From Mixta sp. Marseille-Q2659 (lineage in GTDB: Bacteria > Pseudomonadota > Gammaproteobacteria > Enterobacterales > Enterobacteriaceae), in contig NZ_CALNWY010000014.1 of NCBI RefSeq assembly GCF_940807255.1, forward strand, positions 42,993 to 106,992: 64,000 nt of DNA, read 5' to 3'. The translations under genes and the position numbers were made by a program. Position 1 is the stretch's first letter, and each line of letters opens with the position of its first letter. Below are positions 18,149-29,936 of this stretch, piece after piece. The notes beneath the pieces are model-generated. The model made no database searches. It worked only from the letters and a program-made list of their open reading frames with translations, and was not told the DNA's origin.

Positions 18149-19243
18149 ATGAAGCAGACTCCTTTATATGAACAGCATCAGGCCTGCGGTGCCCGCATGG
18201 TTGATTTCCACGGCTGGATGATGCCGCTGCACTACGGCTCGCAGATGGATGAACATCATGCGGTGCGTAATGATGCCGGTATGTTTGATGTCTCCCATAT
18301 GACCATTGTCGATCTGCGCGGCGAACAGACGCGGGAATTCCTGCGCATTCTGTTAGCGAATGACGTTGCCCGTCTGACGCAGCCAGGCAAAGCGCTTTAC
18401 AGCGCCATGCTAAACGCCTCCGGTGGCGTAATCGATGATTTGATTGTTTACTTTATGAGCGATGACTGGTTCCGGCTGGTGGTCAACTCGGCCACGCGCG
18501 AAAAGGATTTAGCCTGGATTAGCGAACATGCCGAACCGTTCAACGTTACGCTTCAGGAACGTGACGATCTGGCGCTGATTGCCGTGCAAGGCCCGCAGGC
18601 CCAGCAGAAGGCGCAAACGCTGTTTAGCGAGGCGCAGCGGCAGGCTGTCAGCGGCATGAAGCCTTTCTTCGGCGTAGAGTCGGACGGCTTCTTTATCGCC
18701 ACCACTGGCTATACCGGTGAAAGTGGTTATGAGATCGCCCTGCCGAATGAGCAGGCCGCTGATTTCTGGCAGCAGCTGCTGGCGGCGGGCGTGAAGCCAG
18801 CCGGACTTGGTGCCCGCGACACGCTGCGGCTGGAAGCCGGAATGAATCTTTACGGCCAGGATATGGATGAAGGCGTCTCGCCGCTGGCGGCGAATATGGG
18901 CTGGACCATCTGCTGGGAACCAGCCGATCGCGCTTTTATTGGCCGGGAAGCGCTGGAATTCCAGCGGGAAAAGGGCACCGAAAAACTGGTCGGCCTGGTG
19001 ATGACGGAGAAAGGCGTGCTGCGGAACGGTCTGCCGGTCATGTTTACCGATGCGCAGGGCAACTTACAGCAGGGCGTGATTACCAGTGGCTCTTTTTCCC
19101 CAACGTTAGGCTGCAGCATCGCGCTGGCGCGCGTTCCGCAAGGCATCGGCGCGCGCGCCATCGTCCAGATCCGCAACCGGGAAATGCCGGTCAGCGTCAC
19201 CAAACCTATTTTTGTTCGCGCCGGAAAGCCGGTCGCTCAGTAA
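18149..19243 (+). CDS. gcvT: glycine cleavage system aminomethyltransferase (T protein)
   Basis: The 364-residue T protein takes the aminomethyl group from lipoylated GcvH, releases ammonia and forms 5,10-methylene-THF. Family features include [15 protein letters not shown] near the N terminus, the MFDVSHMT segment near residue 47 and the folate-binding GYTGESGYE near 190. E. coli GcvT has 364 residues. It is the first gene of gcvTHP. Confidence 0.97.
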   Translation: MKQTPLYEQHQACGARMVDFHGWMMPLHYGSQMDEHHAVRNDAGMFDVSHMTIVDLRGEQTREFLRILLANDVARLTQPGKALYSAMLNASGGVIDDLIVYFMSDDWFRLVVNSATREKDLAWISEHAEPFNVTLQERDDLALIAVQGPQAQQKAQTLFSEAQRQAVSGMKPFFGVESDGFFIATTGYTGESGYEIALPNEQAADFWQQLLAAGVKPAGLGARDTLRLEAGMNLYGQDMDEGVSPLAANMGWTICWEPADRAFIGREALEFQREKGTEKLVGLVMTEKGVLRNGLPVMFTDAQGNLQQGVITSGSFSPTLGCSIALARVPQGIGARAIVQIRNREMPVSVTKPIFVRAGKPVAQ

Positions 19244-19264
19244 CCAGTGCAGGAGAGTGCAGCG

Positions 19265-19651
19265 ATGAGCAATGTGCCAAATGAATTAAAATATCGTGAA
19301 AGTCATGAGTGGGTACGTAAGGAAGCGGACGGCACCTATACCGTTGGCATTACCGAACATGCGCAGGAGCTGCTGGGCGATATGGTGTTTATCGACCTGC
19401 CGGAAGTCGGCGCCAGCTTCGCCGCTGGCGATGATTGCGCGGTCGCGGAGTCAGTTAAAGCGGCCTCCGATATTTATGCGCCGCTCAGCGGTGAAATCGT
19501 CGCGGTTAACGACCAGCTGGAAGCGTCGCCGGAGCAGGTCAACAGCGAGCCGTACGGCTCCGGCTGGCTGTTCCGTCTGAAAGCCAGCGATGAAGCTGAA
19601 CTGGATCAGCTGTTGGATGCCGATGCCTATCTGGCATCCATCGACGAATAA
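19265..19651 (+). CDS. gcvH: glycine cleavage system H protein
   Basis: The start at 19265 ([10 protein letters not shown]) is chosen by agreement with E. coli GcvH and because GCAGGAGAG lies 7-15 bp upstream; an in-frame ATG at 19247 would add six residues. The 128-residue carrier holds the lipoyl group on Lys65 (ESVKAAS) and shuttles the aminomethyl intermediate between GcvP, GcvT and Lpd. It lies 21 bp after gcvT. Confidence 0.96.
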   Translation: MSNVPNELKYRESHEWVRKEADGTYTVGITEHAQELLGDMVFIDLPEVGASFAAGDDCAVAESVKAASDIYAPLSGEIVAVNDQLEASPEQVNSEPYGSGWLFRLKASDEAELDQLLDADAYLASIDE

Positions 19652-19725
19652 TCCCCGGTGAAAGGCCAGCGCTGTTACAACGCTGGCCGTATATGTGACA
19701 GCAAGCCCCTCAGGATTGACGATTC

Positions 19726-22599
19726 ATGACTCAGACACTCAGCCAGCTTGAACATACTGGCGCCTTTATTGAACGCCACATTGGTCCCTCCGCTGCGCAG
19801 CAGGAAAGCATGCTGCAGGCGATTGGCGCCGGTTCGCTCAGTGAGCTTATCACCAGCATCGTGCCCGCCGACATTCAGCTGCCGGGCCCGCCAGCCATTG
19901 GCGATGCGCTGACGGAGCATCAGGCACTGGCCGAGCTGAAAGCGATCGCCAGCCGCAATCAGCGTTTTAAATCTTATATCGGCATGGGCTATACGCCGGT
20001 GCTGATGCCGCCGGTGATCCTGCGCAACCTGCTGGAAAATCCAGGCTGGTATACCGCTTATACGCCGTATCAGCCGGAAGTTTCCCAGGGCCGTCTTGAG
20101 GCGCTGCTAAATTTCCAGCAGCTGACGCTTGATTTAACCGGAATGGATATCGCGTCAGCATCGCTGCTGGACGAAGCCACCGCGGCGGCTGAAGCGATGG
20201 CGATGGCAAAGCGCGTCAGCAAGCTGAAAAATGCGAACAAATTCTTTATCGCCGACGATGTTCATCCGCAAACGCTGGATGTGGTCAGAACGCGGGCGGA
20301 AACCTTCGGTTTTGAGATTCTGATCGATAAAGCCGAACGCGCACTGGATCACGATGAGCTGTTTGGCGTGTTGCTGCAGCAGACCGGCACCACTGGCGAA
20401 GTTCACAACTATGGCACGCTGATCGCTGCACTGAAAGCACGTAAAGTGGTGGTCAGCGTAGCGGCCGATTTTATGGCGCTGGTACTGCTGGAAGCGCCGG
20501 GCCGTCAGGGCGCGGATATTGTTTTCGGCTCCTCCCAGCGCTTTGGCGTGCCGATGGGCTACGGCGGCCCGCACGCGGCCTTTTTTGCGGCGCGTGATGA
20601 GTTTAAACGTTCAATGCCGGGACGCATTATCGGTGTATCGCGCGACGCCGCTGGCAATACGGCGCTGCGTATGGCGATGCAGACGCGCGAGCAGCATATT
20701 CGTCGTGAAAAAGCGAACTCCAACATCTGTACTTCTCAAGTACTGCTGGCCAACATTGCCGGTTTTTACGCCGTGTTCCACGGGCCGGAAGGGCTGAAAC
20801 GCATCGCCAGCCGCATTCATCGTCTGACCGATATTCTGGCGGCCGGTCTGCAAAAGGGCGGGCTGACGCTGCGTCACAATAGCTGGTTCGATACGCTGAC
20901 CGTTGAGGTTGCCGATAAAGCCGCCGTGCTAGCGCGGGCGCTCAGCTTCGGCGTTAACCTGCGTACCGATATTCATCAGGCGGTGGGCATTACGCTGGAT
21001 GAAACCACCAGCCGCGAAGATGTCGCCACGCTGTTTGCGATTCTGCTGGGCGATGACCATGGTCTGGAGATCGACGCGCTGGATAGCGCCGTTGCCGCTG
21101 ACAGCGGGTCGATTCCCGCAGCGCTGCAGCGCCAGCAGCCAATCCTGACGCATCCGGTCTTTAATCGCTATCACAGCGAAACCGAAATGATGCGTTATAT
21201 GCACAGCCTGGAGAAAAAGGATCTGGCGCTGAACCAGGCGATGATCCCGCTCGGCTCCTGCACCATGAAGCTTAACGCCGCCGCTGAAATGATTCCGATT
21301 ACCTGGCCAGAATTTGCCGAGCTGCATCCGTTCTGCCCGGCAGAGCAGGCGGCGGGCTATCTGCAGATGATCGGCCAGCTGTCGCAGTGGCTGGTGCAAC
21401 TGACCGGTTATGATGCGCTCTGTATGCAGCCGAACTCCGGCGCACAGGGCGAGTACGCTGGTCTGCTGGCTATTCGTCGCTATCATGAAAGCCGTAACGA
21501 GGGCGAGCGTCATATCTGTCTGATCCCCAGCTCCGCTCACGGCACCAACCCGGCTTCGGCGCAGATGGCTGGTATGACGGTGGTAGTCGTTGCCTGCGAT
21601 AAGCAGGGCAACATCGACCTGCATGATTTACGCGAGAAAGCGGAGCAGGCGGGCAGCGCGCTCTCCTGCATTATGGTGACCTATCCTTCTACTCACGGCG
21701 TGTATGAAGAGACGATTCGCGAAGTTTGTCAGATCGTTCACCAGTATGGCGGGCAGGTCTATCTCGACGGCGCGAATATGAATGCGCAGGTCGGCATTAC
21801 CACCCCGGGCTATATCGGCGCCGACGTTTCTCACCTTAACCTGCACAAAACCTTCTGCATTCCGCACGGCGGCGGCGGGCCGGGCATGGGGCCGATCGGC
21901 GTGAAAGCGCACCTGGCGCCGTTTGTACCAGGCCACAGCGTGGTGCAGATTGATGACATGCTGACGCAGCAGGGTGCGGTTTCCGCCGCACCGTTCGGCA
22001 GCGCCTCTATTCTGCCGATCAGCTGGATGTACATTCGCATGATGGGCGCGGAAGGGCTGAAGCAGGCCAGTTCGGTGGCGATCCTGAACGCGAACTATAT
22101 TGCCAGCCGTTTACAGTCTGCCTATCCGGTGCTGTACACCGGACGCGATCATCGTGTTGCGCATGAATGTATTCTGGATATTCGTCCGCTGAAAGAGCAA
22201 ACCGGTATTAGCGAGCTGGATATTGCCAAGCGCCTGATCGACTACGGATTCCATGCGCCGACCATGTCATTCCCGGTAGCTGGAACGCTGATGGTGGAGC
22301 CGACCGAATCAGAAGGGAAAGCCGAACTGGATCGCTTTATCGATGCGATGCTGGCGATTCGTATGGAGATCGATCGCGTGGCGAATGGCGAATGGCCGCT
22401 GGAGGACAATCCGCTGGTCAATGCGCCGCATACGCAGCAGGAGCTGGTAAGCGACTGGTCGCATCCTTACAGCCGCGAGCTGGCGGTGTTCCCGGCGGGA
22501 AGCAGCAATAAGTACTGGCCGACGGTGAAGCGTCTGGATGATGTCTTCGGCGATCGCAACCTGTTCTGTTCCTGCGTGCCGATTAGCGAATACCAGTAA
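19726..22599 (+). CDS. gcvP: glycine dehydrogenase (decarboxylating), P protein
   Basis: The 957-residue pyridoxal phosphate enzyme decarboxylates glycine and loads the aminomethyl group on GcvH. It is the single-chain form with two homologous halves. The PLP lysine is in [20 protein letters not shown] near residue 708. E. coli GcvP also has 957 residues. The stop is followed not by an obvious terminator but by the palindromic element at 22663-22774. Confidence 0.97.
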   Translation: MTQTLSQLEHTGAFIERHIGPSAAQQESMLQAIGAGSLSELITSIVPADIQLPGPPAIGDALTEHQALAELKAIASRNQRFKSYIGMGYTPVLMPPVILRNLLENPGWYTAYTPYQPEVSQGRLEALLNFQQLTLDLTGMDIASASLLDEATAAAEAMAMAKRVSKLKNANKFFIADDVHPQTLDVVRTRAETFGFEILIDKAERALDHDELFGVLLQQTGTTGEVHNYGTLIAALKARKVVVSVAADFMALVLLEAPGRQGADIVFGSSQRFGVPMGYGGPHAAFFAARDEFKRSMPGRIIGVSRDAAGNTALRMAMQTREQHIRREKANSNICTSQVLLANIAGFYAVFHGPEGLKRIASRIHRLTDILAAGLQKGGLTLRHNSWFDTLTVEVADKAAVLARALSFGVNLRTDIHQAVGITLDETTSREDVATLFAILLGDDHGLEIDALDSAVAADSGSIPAALQRQQPILTHPVFNRYHSETEMMRYMHSLEKKDLALNQAMIPLGSCTMKLNAAAEMIPITWPEFAELHPFCPAEQAAGYLQMIGQLSQWLVQLTGYDALCMQPNSGAQGEYAGLLAIRRYHESRNEGERHICLIPSSAHGTNPASAQMAGMTVVVVACDKQGNIDLHDLREKAEQAGSALSCIMVTYPSTHGVYEETIREVCQIVHQYGGQVYLDGANMNAQVGITTPGYIGADVSHLNLHKTFCIPHGGGGPGMGPIGVKAHLAPFVPGHSVVQIDDMLTQQGAVSAAPFGSASILPISWMYIRMMGAEGLKQASSVAILNANYIASRLQSAYPVLYTGRDHRVAHECILDIRPLKEQTGISELDIAKRLIDYGFHAPTMSFPVAGTLMVEPTESEGKAELDRFIDAMLAIRMEIDRVANGEWPLEDNPLVNAPHTQQELVSDWSHPYSRELAVFPAGSSNKYWPTVKRLDDVFGDRNLFCSCVPISEYQ

Positions 22600-22662
22600 G
22601 CCGGTTTTTGAAGGAAAAAGACTCAGACAACATTAAAGCTTGCTGCTGTCGACGATGTGTCT

Positions 22663-22774
22663 GCAAGAGATGTTGCGGCCGTCCGTAAAGACGCAACGGC
22701 CGTCATCCATGACGCGCTCGGCCCGCGCCTTCCCTGGCGCGGGACGCTTTATTCCAGGCCGTAACATCTCTTGC
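22663..22774. repeat. 112-bp palindromic element after gcvP
   Basis: Two 18-bp arms, GCAAGAGATGTTGCGGCC at 22663-22680 and GGCCGTAACATCTCTTGC at 22757-22774, are inverted repeats with one mismatch. Inside is a second perfect hairpin, CCCGCGCC/GGCGCGGG with loop TTCCCT, at about 22722-22743. The element has no open frame and no T run. It resembles a non-autonomous palindromic repeat or a structured RNA rather than a simple terminator. It is not a family I can name. Confidence 0.6.
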
Positions 22775-22823
22775 CTCAGGTTCAGGTGTCGCCTGTTTTC
22801 CTCGCTCAGGCACCTTACCAACC

Positions 22824-22853
22824 AAAAAAGGCCGGTATTTATCCAGCCTTTTC
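22824..22853 (-). terminator. bglA terminator
   Basis: Read on the minus strand, AAAAGGCTGG, loop ATAAATA, CCGGCCTTTTTT forms a stem followed by a T run, 20 bp after the bglA stop. Confidence 0.75.
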
Positions 22854-22872
22854 TAATTACAGCAGCTTCTGT

Positions 22873-24405
<1,533 letters not shown>

Positions 24406-24475
24406 TTAAAAGGATGCGGAAAATATAGCGTTCTGATGAAAAGCGTTGACCGGAGTTTAGCAAAGCGCGGCAGAA

Positions 24476-24500
24476 TGTCACGTTATAACGAAACGTGACA
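24476..24500. promoter_or_regulatory. perfect 9+7+9 palindrome upstream of bglA
   Basis: TGTCACGTT and AACGTGACA are perfect inverted repeats around ATAACGA, 164 bp upstream of the bglA start and 35 bp after the rpiR-family gene. This looks like an operator, possibly for the adjacent RpiR-type regulator, though it could also fold in RNA. The shape is similar in part to a CRP site, but the spacing differs. Confidence 0.5.
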
Positions 24501-24534
24501 AACGTAACTTGTTACCTGTAAAAAACAGCCTGTT

Positions 24535-25266
24535 TTATTTTATCTGGCGGCTGGCGAGTTTACGACCAATGGTTTCGATAATATACATGGTTGGCACCTG
24601 CGTCGTAATATCGAGGCCGCCGTTCATGCGAATTAAAGGCATATGGCAGGAGATATTAAAATCGGCCAGCTTAGCCAGCGAGCTGGTTTCACTGTTGGTA
24701 ATAGTAATGATTTTGCAACGATTCAGGCTGAACTGGCTGGCAAGCCGTAGGATCTCTTCCGTTTCACCAGAGACAGAGAGAATAATCGCCACCGCGTCCT
24801 TATACATATCGCTGCTGACCGGATAATAAGGGTCATCAATATAATTACTGAATTTTCCGACATTAGAGAAAAAACGCGCGCCATATTTTCCTAATGTGCC
24901 GGAGGTGCCTGCGCCGACGAAAATAATACGTTGCGCTGCCAGAATATGTTCTACCGCCTGGCTAATTAAATGCTCAAATTCATCGTTATTAATGCTTTTA
25001 AAAAAGCTGACCAGTTCATTGACGCCATAATTAATGGGCCGCAGCTGTTCCTGCTCCAGATATAATTTAAATCGAATACGAAATTCAGAATATCCGTCGC
25101 ACTGCATTTTACGACAAAAGCGTAATACCGAGGTGGTGGAGACACCTGCGGCATCGGCCAGCTCACGGATGGTCATATACATCACTTTGTCACCGCTTTT
25201 GATAACGGTGTTGTAAACCATCATCTCTGTGTCATTGAGCGTTGAAATTATGCTGTGCGTAAACAT
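24535..25266 (-). CDS. RpiR/MurR-family transcriptional regulator (probable bglA regulator)
   Basis: The 243-residue protein starts at 25266 (MFTHSIISTLNDTEMMVYN); an open frame to 25350 adds 28 residues unlike the family. Residues 1-75 form the HTH_6 domain with MTIRELADAAGVSTTSVLRFC, and residues 110-240 a SIS sugar-isomerase fold (IIFVGAGTSGTLGKYGARFF and LSVSGETEEILRLA) that would bind a phosphosugar. Regulators of this type usually sit beside the catabolic gene they control; here bglA is directly downstream. The DNA is visibly more AT-rich than the flanking genes, and E. coli K-12 has no such gene at this place, so it may be acquired. Confidence 0.8.
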   Translation of the reverse strand: MFTHSIISTLNDTEMMVYNTVIKSGDKVMYMTIRELADAAGVSTTSVLRFCRKMQCDGYSEFRIRFKLYLEQEQLRPINYGVNELVSFFKSINNDEFEHLISQAVEHILAAQRIIFVGAGTSGTLGKYGARFFSNVGKFSNYIDDPYYPVSSDMYKDAVAIILSVSGETEEILRLASQFSLNRCKIITITNSETSSLAKLADFNISCHMPLIRMNGGLDITTQVPTMYIIETIGRKLASRQIK

Positions 25267-25484
25267 GCTGTATCCGTCATTGATTCCCGCGCCATACCTT
25301 ACCAGATTTTGCCTTTGCCGCCGATGAAGAAGGCGGTAACAGAGTGACATAAAATTATTTAAGCTTACACGTGTACACTGAAAGGTTTCTCGTCTAGGCT
25401 GTGGGTGCGTAGAAATTCAACAGTGTTTTTCGGTAACGATTTTCGTTTTCGGCACAGTGAATTAGCCGAGGATGGAGCAAAAAA

Positions 25485-26138
25485 ATGACAAATAAAAGCG
25501 CATTAGCAGAGGGATATTCTCTCGCAGAGGAGGTCGCTAACAGCATTAGCCACGGTATTGGCTGTATTTTCGGGATCGTTGGGCTGGTTTTGTTACTGAA
25601 TCAGGCGATGGCGGCGAATGCGGGAATTGTCGCGCTTGTGAGCTACAGCCTGTACGGCGGCAGTATTATTTTGCTGTTTCTCGCCTCGACACTGTATCAC
25701 GCAATTCCTTACCCGCGCGCTAAATTCTGGCTGAAAAAGCTGGATCACTGTGCAATTTATCTGTTGATTGCCGGAACCTATACGCCGTTTTTGCTGGTGG
25801 GACTTAATTCACCGTTAGCACACGGCCTGATGATTGTTATCTGGAGCCTGGCGCTGGCGGGTATTATCTTTAAGTTGTTGTTTATTCATCGCTTTAAGGC
25901 GCTATCGCTGGTGACTTATTTGCTGATGGGCTGGCTATCGGTAATTGTGATTTATGAGCTGGCTATGGAGCTGGAGCCCGGCGGCGTCTGGCTGCTGGCG
26001 GCAGGCGGAATTATTTATACGCTGGGTGTTATTTTTTATGTCGCGAAGCGCATTCCTTATAATCATGCCATCTGGCATGGCTTTGTGCTGGGCGGCAGCA
26101 TTTGCCACTTTCTGGCGATCTATCTCTACGTGCTGTAA
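25485..26138 (+). CDS. trhA: hemolysin III family membrane protein TrhA
   Basis: The 217-residue protein (yqfA in older maps; E. coli 219) has seven hydrophobic segments and the family signature residues HGIG in helix 1, STLYHAIP near residue 65, [16 protein letters not shown] near 88 and [16 protein letters not shown] near the C terminus. The histidines resemble the metal site of PAQR/adiponectin-receptor-type hydrolases. The E. coli protein is linked to membrane energetics and membrane-fluidity control. It is divergent from the RpiR gene and convergent with ygfZ. Confidence 0.92.
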   Translation: MTNKSALAEGYSLAEEVANSISHGIGCIFGIVGLVLLLNQAMAANAGIVALVSYSLYGGSIILLFLASTLYHAIPYPRAKFWLKKLDHCAIYLLIAGTYTPFLLVGLNSPLAHGLMIVIWSLALAGIIFKLLFIHRFKALSLVTYLLMGWLSVIVIYELAMELEPGGVWLLAAGGIIYTLGVIFYVAKRIPYNHAIWHGFVLGGSICHFLAIYLYVL

Positions 26139-26212
26139 TGAGAACGGCAGAAAGATGGCTTCTGCGGCGATGCGAGCCTAAAAAACGCCTGGTGCTGGCG
26201 CAACGGGATCAA

Positions 26213-26243
26213 TAAAAAAGGCGGCTGCGAGCCGCCTTTTCTT
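26213..26243. terminator. bidirectional terminator between trhA and ygfZ
   Basis: AAAAAAGGCGGCT, GCG, AGCCGCCTTTTC: strong stem with A and T runs between convergent genes. Confidence 0.85.
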
Positions 26244-26261
26244 ATGTTGCCAACCGGGAAA

Positions 26262-27248
26262 TTACGCGTCCGCCAGCGAGTAGGGCAGCGGCTGAATCGC
26301 CAGCTGACCGCCTTCATCGCCCTGCACACGCAGCACGCTGTCTGCTTCCAGATCGTTATTCAGCACCGCCTGCACCCAAACTTCGCCCGATTCCAGTTGA
26401 ACCGCAGCCAGAATGGTACCGGTACGCCGCCAGTTTTCACCCATCTTCAATTCCAGCGCATCGCCCGCGTCCGGCACGCGGCCCGCTTTGCCCGCCAGCC
26501 AGTAAAGGGCGCGTTTGTTGGCGCCGCGAAATTTAGCGCGCGCCACCATTTCCTGGCCGGTGTAGCAGCCTTTCTTAAAGCTGATGGCATCAAGCGCCTG
26601 TAAATTGGTCGCCTGCGGAATCAACTGGGCGCTGGTTTTATCACCCAGCACCGGCAAACCCGCTTCAATGTCCAGCGCCAGCCACTGCTTGCTGTCATTG
26701 AGCTGAGCTTCGCCCGCCAGCGCCTGTTTCAGTTCGCTGGCCTTTTCCGCCGTTGTTACCAGCAGAAAACGCTCAGCAGGCGTATCAAACCATAGCAGTG
26801 TTGAGTCGCCATCCTGCACTACCGGCGATTGCGCATCCGGCAGGGCGGCAAAGCGGTTGGTTAACGCCGCTCTGGCCTGAAAGCCTGCAACACCAAGCAG
26901 CACCGCGTTTTCATCGGCGGCTATAGTAACTTTAGAGAAAACTGCGTATTTCTTCAGTTCCGCAATCTGCGTATCGCGCAGGCTGCGGCGCTCAATATAG
27001 GCATAGCCTTCGCCACGGTGGAACAGGCGCAGGTTGCTCCACATTTTCCCTTTGGCATCGCAGTGCGCGCAGGGCAAATGCTTTTCTGCAGGCAGCGCGG
27101 CAACATCCAGCGTGACCTGGCCCTGTAAATAGCTGGTGCTGTCTGCGCCCTGAACGGAAACCAGCGCCCAGTCTTCCAGTGAAACTAACGTCAGCGGCAG
27201 CCGGGATGAAGCAACAGGCTGACGCGGTGGAAAAATAAAGTCAGGCAT
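26262..27248 (-). CDS. ygfZ: folate-binding tRNA-modifying protein YgfZ
   Basis: The 328-residue protein (E. coli 326) belongs to the COG0354 family related to GcvT and binds tetrahydrofolate. It supports assembly or repair of certain Fe-S enzymes such as MiaB. The diagnostic KGCYTGQE motif with its conserved cysteine is present ([19 protein letters not shown] near residue 223). It is divergent from sdhE, with 225 bp between. Confidence 0.94.
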   Translation of the reverse strand: MPDFIFPPRQPVASSRLPLTLVSLEDWALVSVQGADSTSYLQGQVTLDVAALPAEKHLPCAHCDAKGKMWSNLRLFHRGEGYAYIERRSLRDTQIAELKKYAVFSKVTIAADENAVLLGVAGFQARAALTNRFAALPDAQSPVVQDGDSTLLWFDTPAERFLLVTTAEKASELKQALAGEAQLNDSKQWLALDIEAGLPVLGDKTSAQLIPQATNLQALDAISFKKGCYTGQEMVARAKFRGANKRALYWLAGKAGRVPDAGDALELKMGENWRRTGTILAAVQLESGEVWVQAVLNNDLEADSVLRVQGDEGGQLAIQPLPYSLADA

Positions 27249-27473
27249 AGCGAGATCCTGAAGAGTCAGTGAATAACAAATGTGACTTCATATTAAAAGA
27301 GCAAGTGGGCTTTGCAACCTGTTTCCCGAAACCGACGCACAAATCGCGTGATAACCCTGCAACTTGTCATAGCGCTTTGCGGCGCGGCGCGCAGGGAGCG
27401 AATTTGCTTTCAACAGCCTGCAGAAAAAGCGCTACACTAGCCAGCATAGTTGAGCTAACCGATGACGGAACAC

Positions 27474-27752
27474 ATGGATATTAATGATAAATCCCGTATT
27501 CACTGGGCCTGCCGCCGCGGCATGCTGGAGCTGGACATCGCTATCATGCCTTTCTTTAAATATGAATATGATTCGTTAAGCGATGACGACAAGGCGCTGT
27601 TTATTCGCCTGTTGAAAAGCGACGACCCGGATCTGTTTAACTGGCTGATGAATCACGGCGAGCCGGCTGATGCCGAGTTGAAACGCATGGTGCAGCTGAT
27701 CCAGACGCGCAATCAGCAGCGTGGGCCGGAACGTGGCGCGGTGGCAATCTGA
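27474..27752 (+). CDS. sdhE: succinate dehydrogenase flavinylation factor SdhE
   Basis: The start at 27474 ([21 protein letters not shown]) fits E. coli SdhE (YgfY/CptB); an ATG at 27462 adds four residues. The 92-residue five-helix protein contains the conserved RRGMLELD motif that contacts the flavoprotein and helps attach FAD covalently to SdhA and FrdA. The C-terminal [15 protein letters not shown] is slightly longer than in E. coli. It overlaps ygfX by 20 bp. Confidence 0.94.
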   Translation: MDINDKSRIHWACRRGMLELDIAIMPFFKYEYDSLSDDDKALFIRLLKSDDPDLFNWLMNHGEPADAELKRMVQLIQTRNQQRGPERGAVAI

Positions 27753-28131
27753 TCTCTCTCCATCGGCATGGGCGCAGCGTATTACGCTGGCGCTCTATAT
27801 GCCGGTCGTTGTTGCGCTGTTGCTGCTGCCCTGGCCGCTACCGCTAACGCCGTTTATTGTCGGGCTATTACTGCTGTTAATGCTGGAGTTGCGGCATCGT
27901 TTACGCTTACAGCGGCAGTTATGTGGGTCATTGGTGGCCGATGAAAGCCGTTGCTGGCACTGGCAGCAACATAGCGCTCAGGTGACGCGACCGCCTTTTG
28001 CCTTACCTTTTGGCGTGCTGCTTTCTTTACGCACGGAGCGGGGAAAACGGTTCTCTCTGTGGTTGATGCGCGACAGCATGAGCGAAGCGAACTGGCGTGC
28101 GTTGCGCCGCCTGCTGAAAGGGTATCTGTAA
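27733..28131 (+). CDS. ygfX: membrane protein YgfX (CptA)
   Basis: GTG at 27733 gives [11 protein letters not shown], in line with E. coli YgfX (135 residues, starting MVLWQSDL); GTG at 27721 is an alternative. The 132-residue product has two transmembrane segments at about 17-55 and a cytoplasmic C-terminal part with the family-like [15 protein letters not shown]. It has been described as a partner of SdhE, and CptA has been reported to inhibit FtsZ and MreB polymerisation; the physiological role is debated. The reading frame starts inside sdhE, so translation is probably coupled. Confidence 0.85.
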   Translation: MARWQSDLSPSAWAQRITLALYMPVVVALLLLPWPLPLTPFIVGLLLLLMLELRHRLRLQRQLCGSLVADESRCWHWQQHSAQVTRPPFALPFGVLLSLRTERGKRFSLWLMRDSMSEANWRALRRLLKGYL

Positions 28132-28186
28132 GAAATCGGCGAGGCCCGTTTCTGACTGGGCCTGCATTGGACGAAAAACCGTATTC

Positions 28187-28314
28187 GGCTGCGTTCATCA
28201 GACAACGTGCCTTTAGGTTGCTGTGTTTATCAGGCCACACGGGTTTAAGTTGCTGTGTTTATCAGTCAACGTACGTTTAAGTCGCTGCGCTCATCAGCCA
28301 TCGTGCCTGTAAAT
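28187..28314 (+). repeat. four imperfect tandem copies of a 32-bp unit
   Basis: Units at 28187-28218, 28219-28250, 28251-28282 and 28283-28314 share the core GCTGTGTTTATCAG followed by a C-A-CGT-rich half ending TTTAAGT. Units 2 and 3 are closest; 1 and 4 are diverged. There are no unique spacers between units, so it is not a CRISPR array. The array lies between the convergent ygfX and fldB. Confidence 0.75.
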
Positions 28315-28390
28315 TTCTGCTTTCTTTCGCTTTTGTTTAACAGGCTAATCCCAGGTGTTCAAACCTGAGATCGCCTGCAACAGGCAGCCT

Positions 28391-28909
28391 TTATAGCAAG
28401 GCAGCGGTTTCCGTCAGGATCTGCTCACACCACTGCGCGATGCGCTCATCGCTTACATCGAACTGGTTCACATCATCCAGCGCCAGGCCCACAAACTGCT
28501 TGCCATCGGCAGTTAGCGGCTTCGGACTGGTAAACTCATAGCCTTCCGTCGGCCAGAAGCCAACAAACTGCACGCCCATCGGCGCCAGCAGGTCATGCAG
28601 CATCCCTAAAGCATCGAGAAACCACTCGCCGTAACCCAGCTGATCGCCCATTCCATACAGCGCCACCACCTTTCCGCGCAGATTAAGATCCGGGATTTCC
28701 TGCCATACCGCTTCCCAGTCTTCCTGTAGTTCGCCGAAATCCCAGGTAGGAATACCGAGGATCAGCATATCGTACTGTTCCATCAGCGCCGGGGAGTCAT
28801 CTTTCAGGTTGTGCAGCGTTACCAGCTCCTCGCCGATAAAGTCGCGGATTTTCTCCGCGGCCATCTCGGTATAACAGGTGCTGGAACCGTAAAAAAGGCC
28901 AATCTTCAT
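28391..28909 (-). CDS. fldB: flavodoxin 2
   Basis: The 172-residue FMN protein (E. coli FldB 173) carries the phosphate-binding loop [18 protein letters not shown] at the N terminus and the FMN-binding [14 protein letters not shown] near residue 55 and [13 protein letters not shown] near 94. FldB is a low-potential electron carrier. The gene is convergent with ygfX and divergent from xerD, as in E. coli. Confidence 0.95.
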   Translation of the reverse strand: MKIGLFYGSSTCYTEMAAEKIRDFIGEELVTLHNLKDDSPALMEQYDMLILGIPTWDFGELQEDWEAVWQEIPDLNLRGKVVALYGMGDQLGYGEWFLDALGMLHDLLAPMGVQFVGFWPTEGYEFTSPKPLTADGKQFVGLALDDVNQFDVSDERIAQWCEQILTETAALL

Positions 28910-29017
28910 ACGGAAAATCTACTCATAACGGTCTTCAGATGGGCGCAATTGTATCAGAAGGCTGCCGCTTTCAGGCATAATGAAGGCAAAATCACACAGA
29001 TGCGCAAAGAGGGGAAA

Positions 29018-29911
29018 GTGCAGGATAACGATCTCATTGAACAGTTTCTGGATGCGCTGTGGATCGAACGTAATCTGGCGCAAAATACCCTGGCGTCATA
29101 CCGCCAGGACCTTCAGTCACTTACCGGCTGGCTGGCGCATCATCAACGATCTTTGCTGCAGACCGACGCTGCCGATTTACAGGCTTTTCTTGCTGAGCGC
29201 GTGGAGGGCGGCTATAAAGCCACCAGCTCAGCGCGTCTGCTCAGCGCGATGCGCCGTCTGTTTCAGTATCTCTACCGTGAAAAACTGCGCGATGACGATC
29301 CCAGCGCATTGCTCTCGTCGCCTAAGCTGCCGCAGCGCCTGCCAAAAGATCTTTCGGAAGCGCAGGTGGAGCGGCTGTTACAGGCGCCCAGCGTTGAACA
29401 GCCAATTGAACTGCGCGATAAAGCGATGCTGGAACTGCTTTACGCGACCGGCCTGCGCGTTTCTGAGCTGGTAGGATTAACGGTCAGCGATGTTAGCCTG
29501 CGTCAGGGCGTGGTGCGCGTAATTGGTAAAGGCAACAAAGAGCGGCTGGTGCCGCTGGGGGAAGAGGCGATACACTGGCTGGAACAATATATGGAGTATG
29601 GCCGCCCCTGGCTGCTGAACGGGCAGGTTATTGATGTGCTGTTTCCCAGCAATCGGGCGCAGCAGATGACGCGCCAGACGTTCTGGCACCGGATCAAGCA
29701 TTACGCCACGCTGGCGGGCATCGACAGCGATAAGCTTTCGCCGCACGTGTTACGCCACGCCTTTGCCACGCATCTGTTGAACCACGGCGCGGATCTCCGT
29801 GTCGTACAGATGCTATTGGGACACAGCGATCTCTCTACTACGCAGATTTACACGCATGTTGCGACCGAGCGTCTGCGTCAGTTACATCAACAGCATCATC
29901 CGCGCGCCTGA
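29018..29911 (+). CDS. xerD: site-specific tyrosine recombinase XerD
   Basis: GTG at 29018 (MQDNDLIEQFLDALW) is preceded by AGAGGGG at good spacing and gives 297 residues against 298 in E. coli; ATG at 29000 is an alternative. XerD, with XerC, resolves chromosome dimers at dif under FtsK control. The catalytic residues are visible: Arg in ATGLRVSEL, Lys in GKGNKER, His-x-x-Arg in HVLRHAF, His in LLGHSDL and the nucleophile Tyr in TQIYTHV. It begins the xerD-dsbC-recJ-prfB-lysS run. Confidence 0.95.
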   Translation: MQDNDLIEQFLDALWIERNLAQNTLASYRQDLQSLTGWLAHHQRSLLQTDAADLQAFLAERVEGGYKATSSARLLSAMRRLFQYLYREKLRDDDPSALLSSPKLPQRLPKDLSEAQVERLLQAPSVEQPIELRDKAMLELLYATGLRVSELVGLTVSDVSLRQGVVRVIGKGNKERLVPLGEEAIHWLEQYMEYGRPWLLNGQVIDVLFPSNRAQQMTRQTFWHRIKHYATLAGIDSDKLSPHVLRHAFATHLLNHGADLRVVQMLLGHSDLSTTQIYTHVATERLRQLHQQHHPRA

Positions 29912-29936
29912 GGCGGCGGAACAATAAGGGAACAGG

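Noticed and set aside
28187..28314. CRISPR array
   Set aside because: The 32-bp units are head to tail with no spacers and no cas genes nearby.
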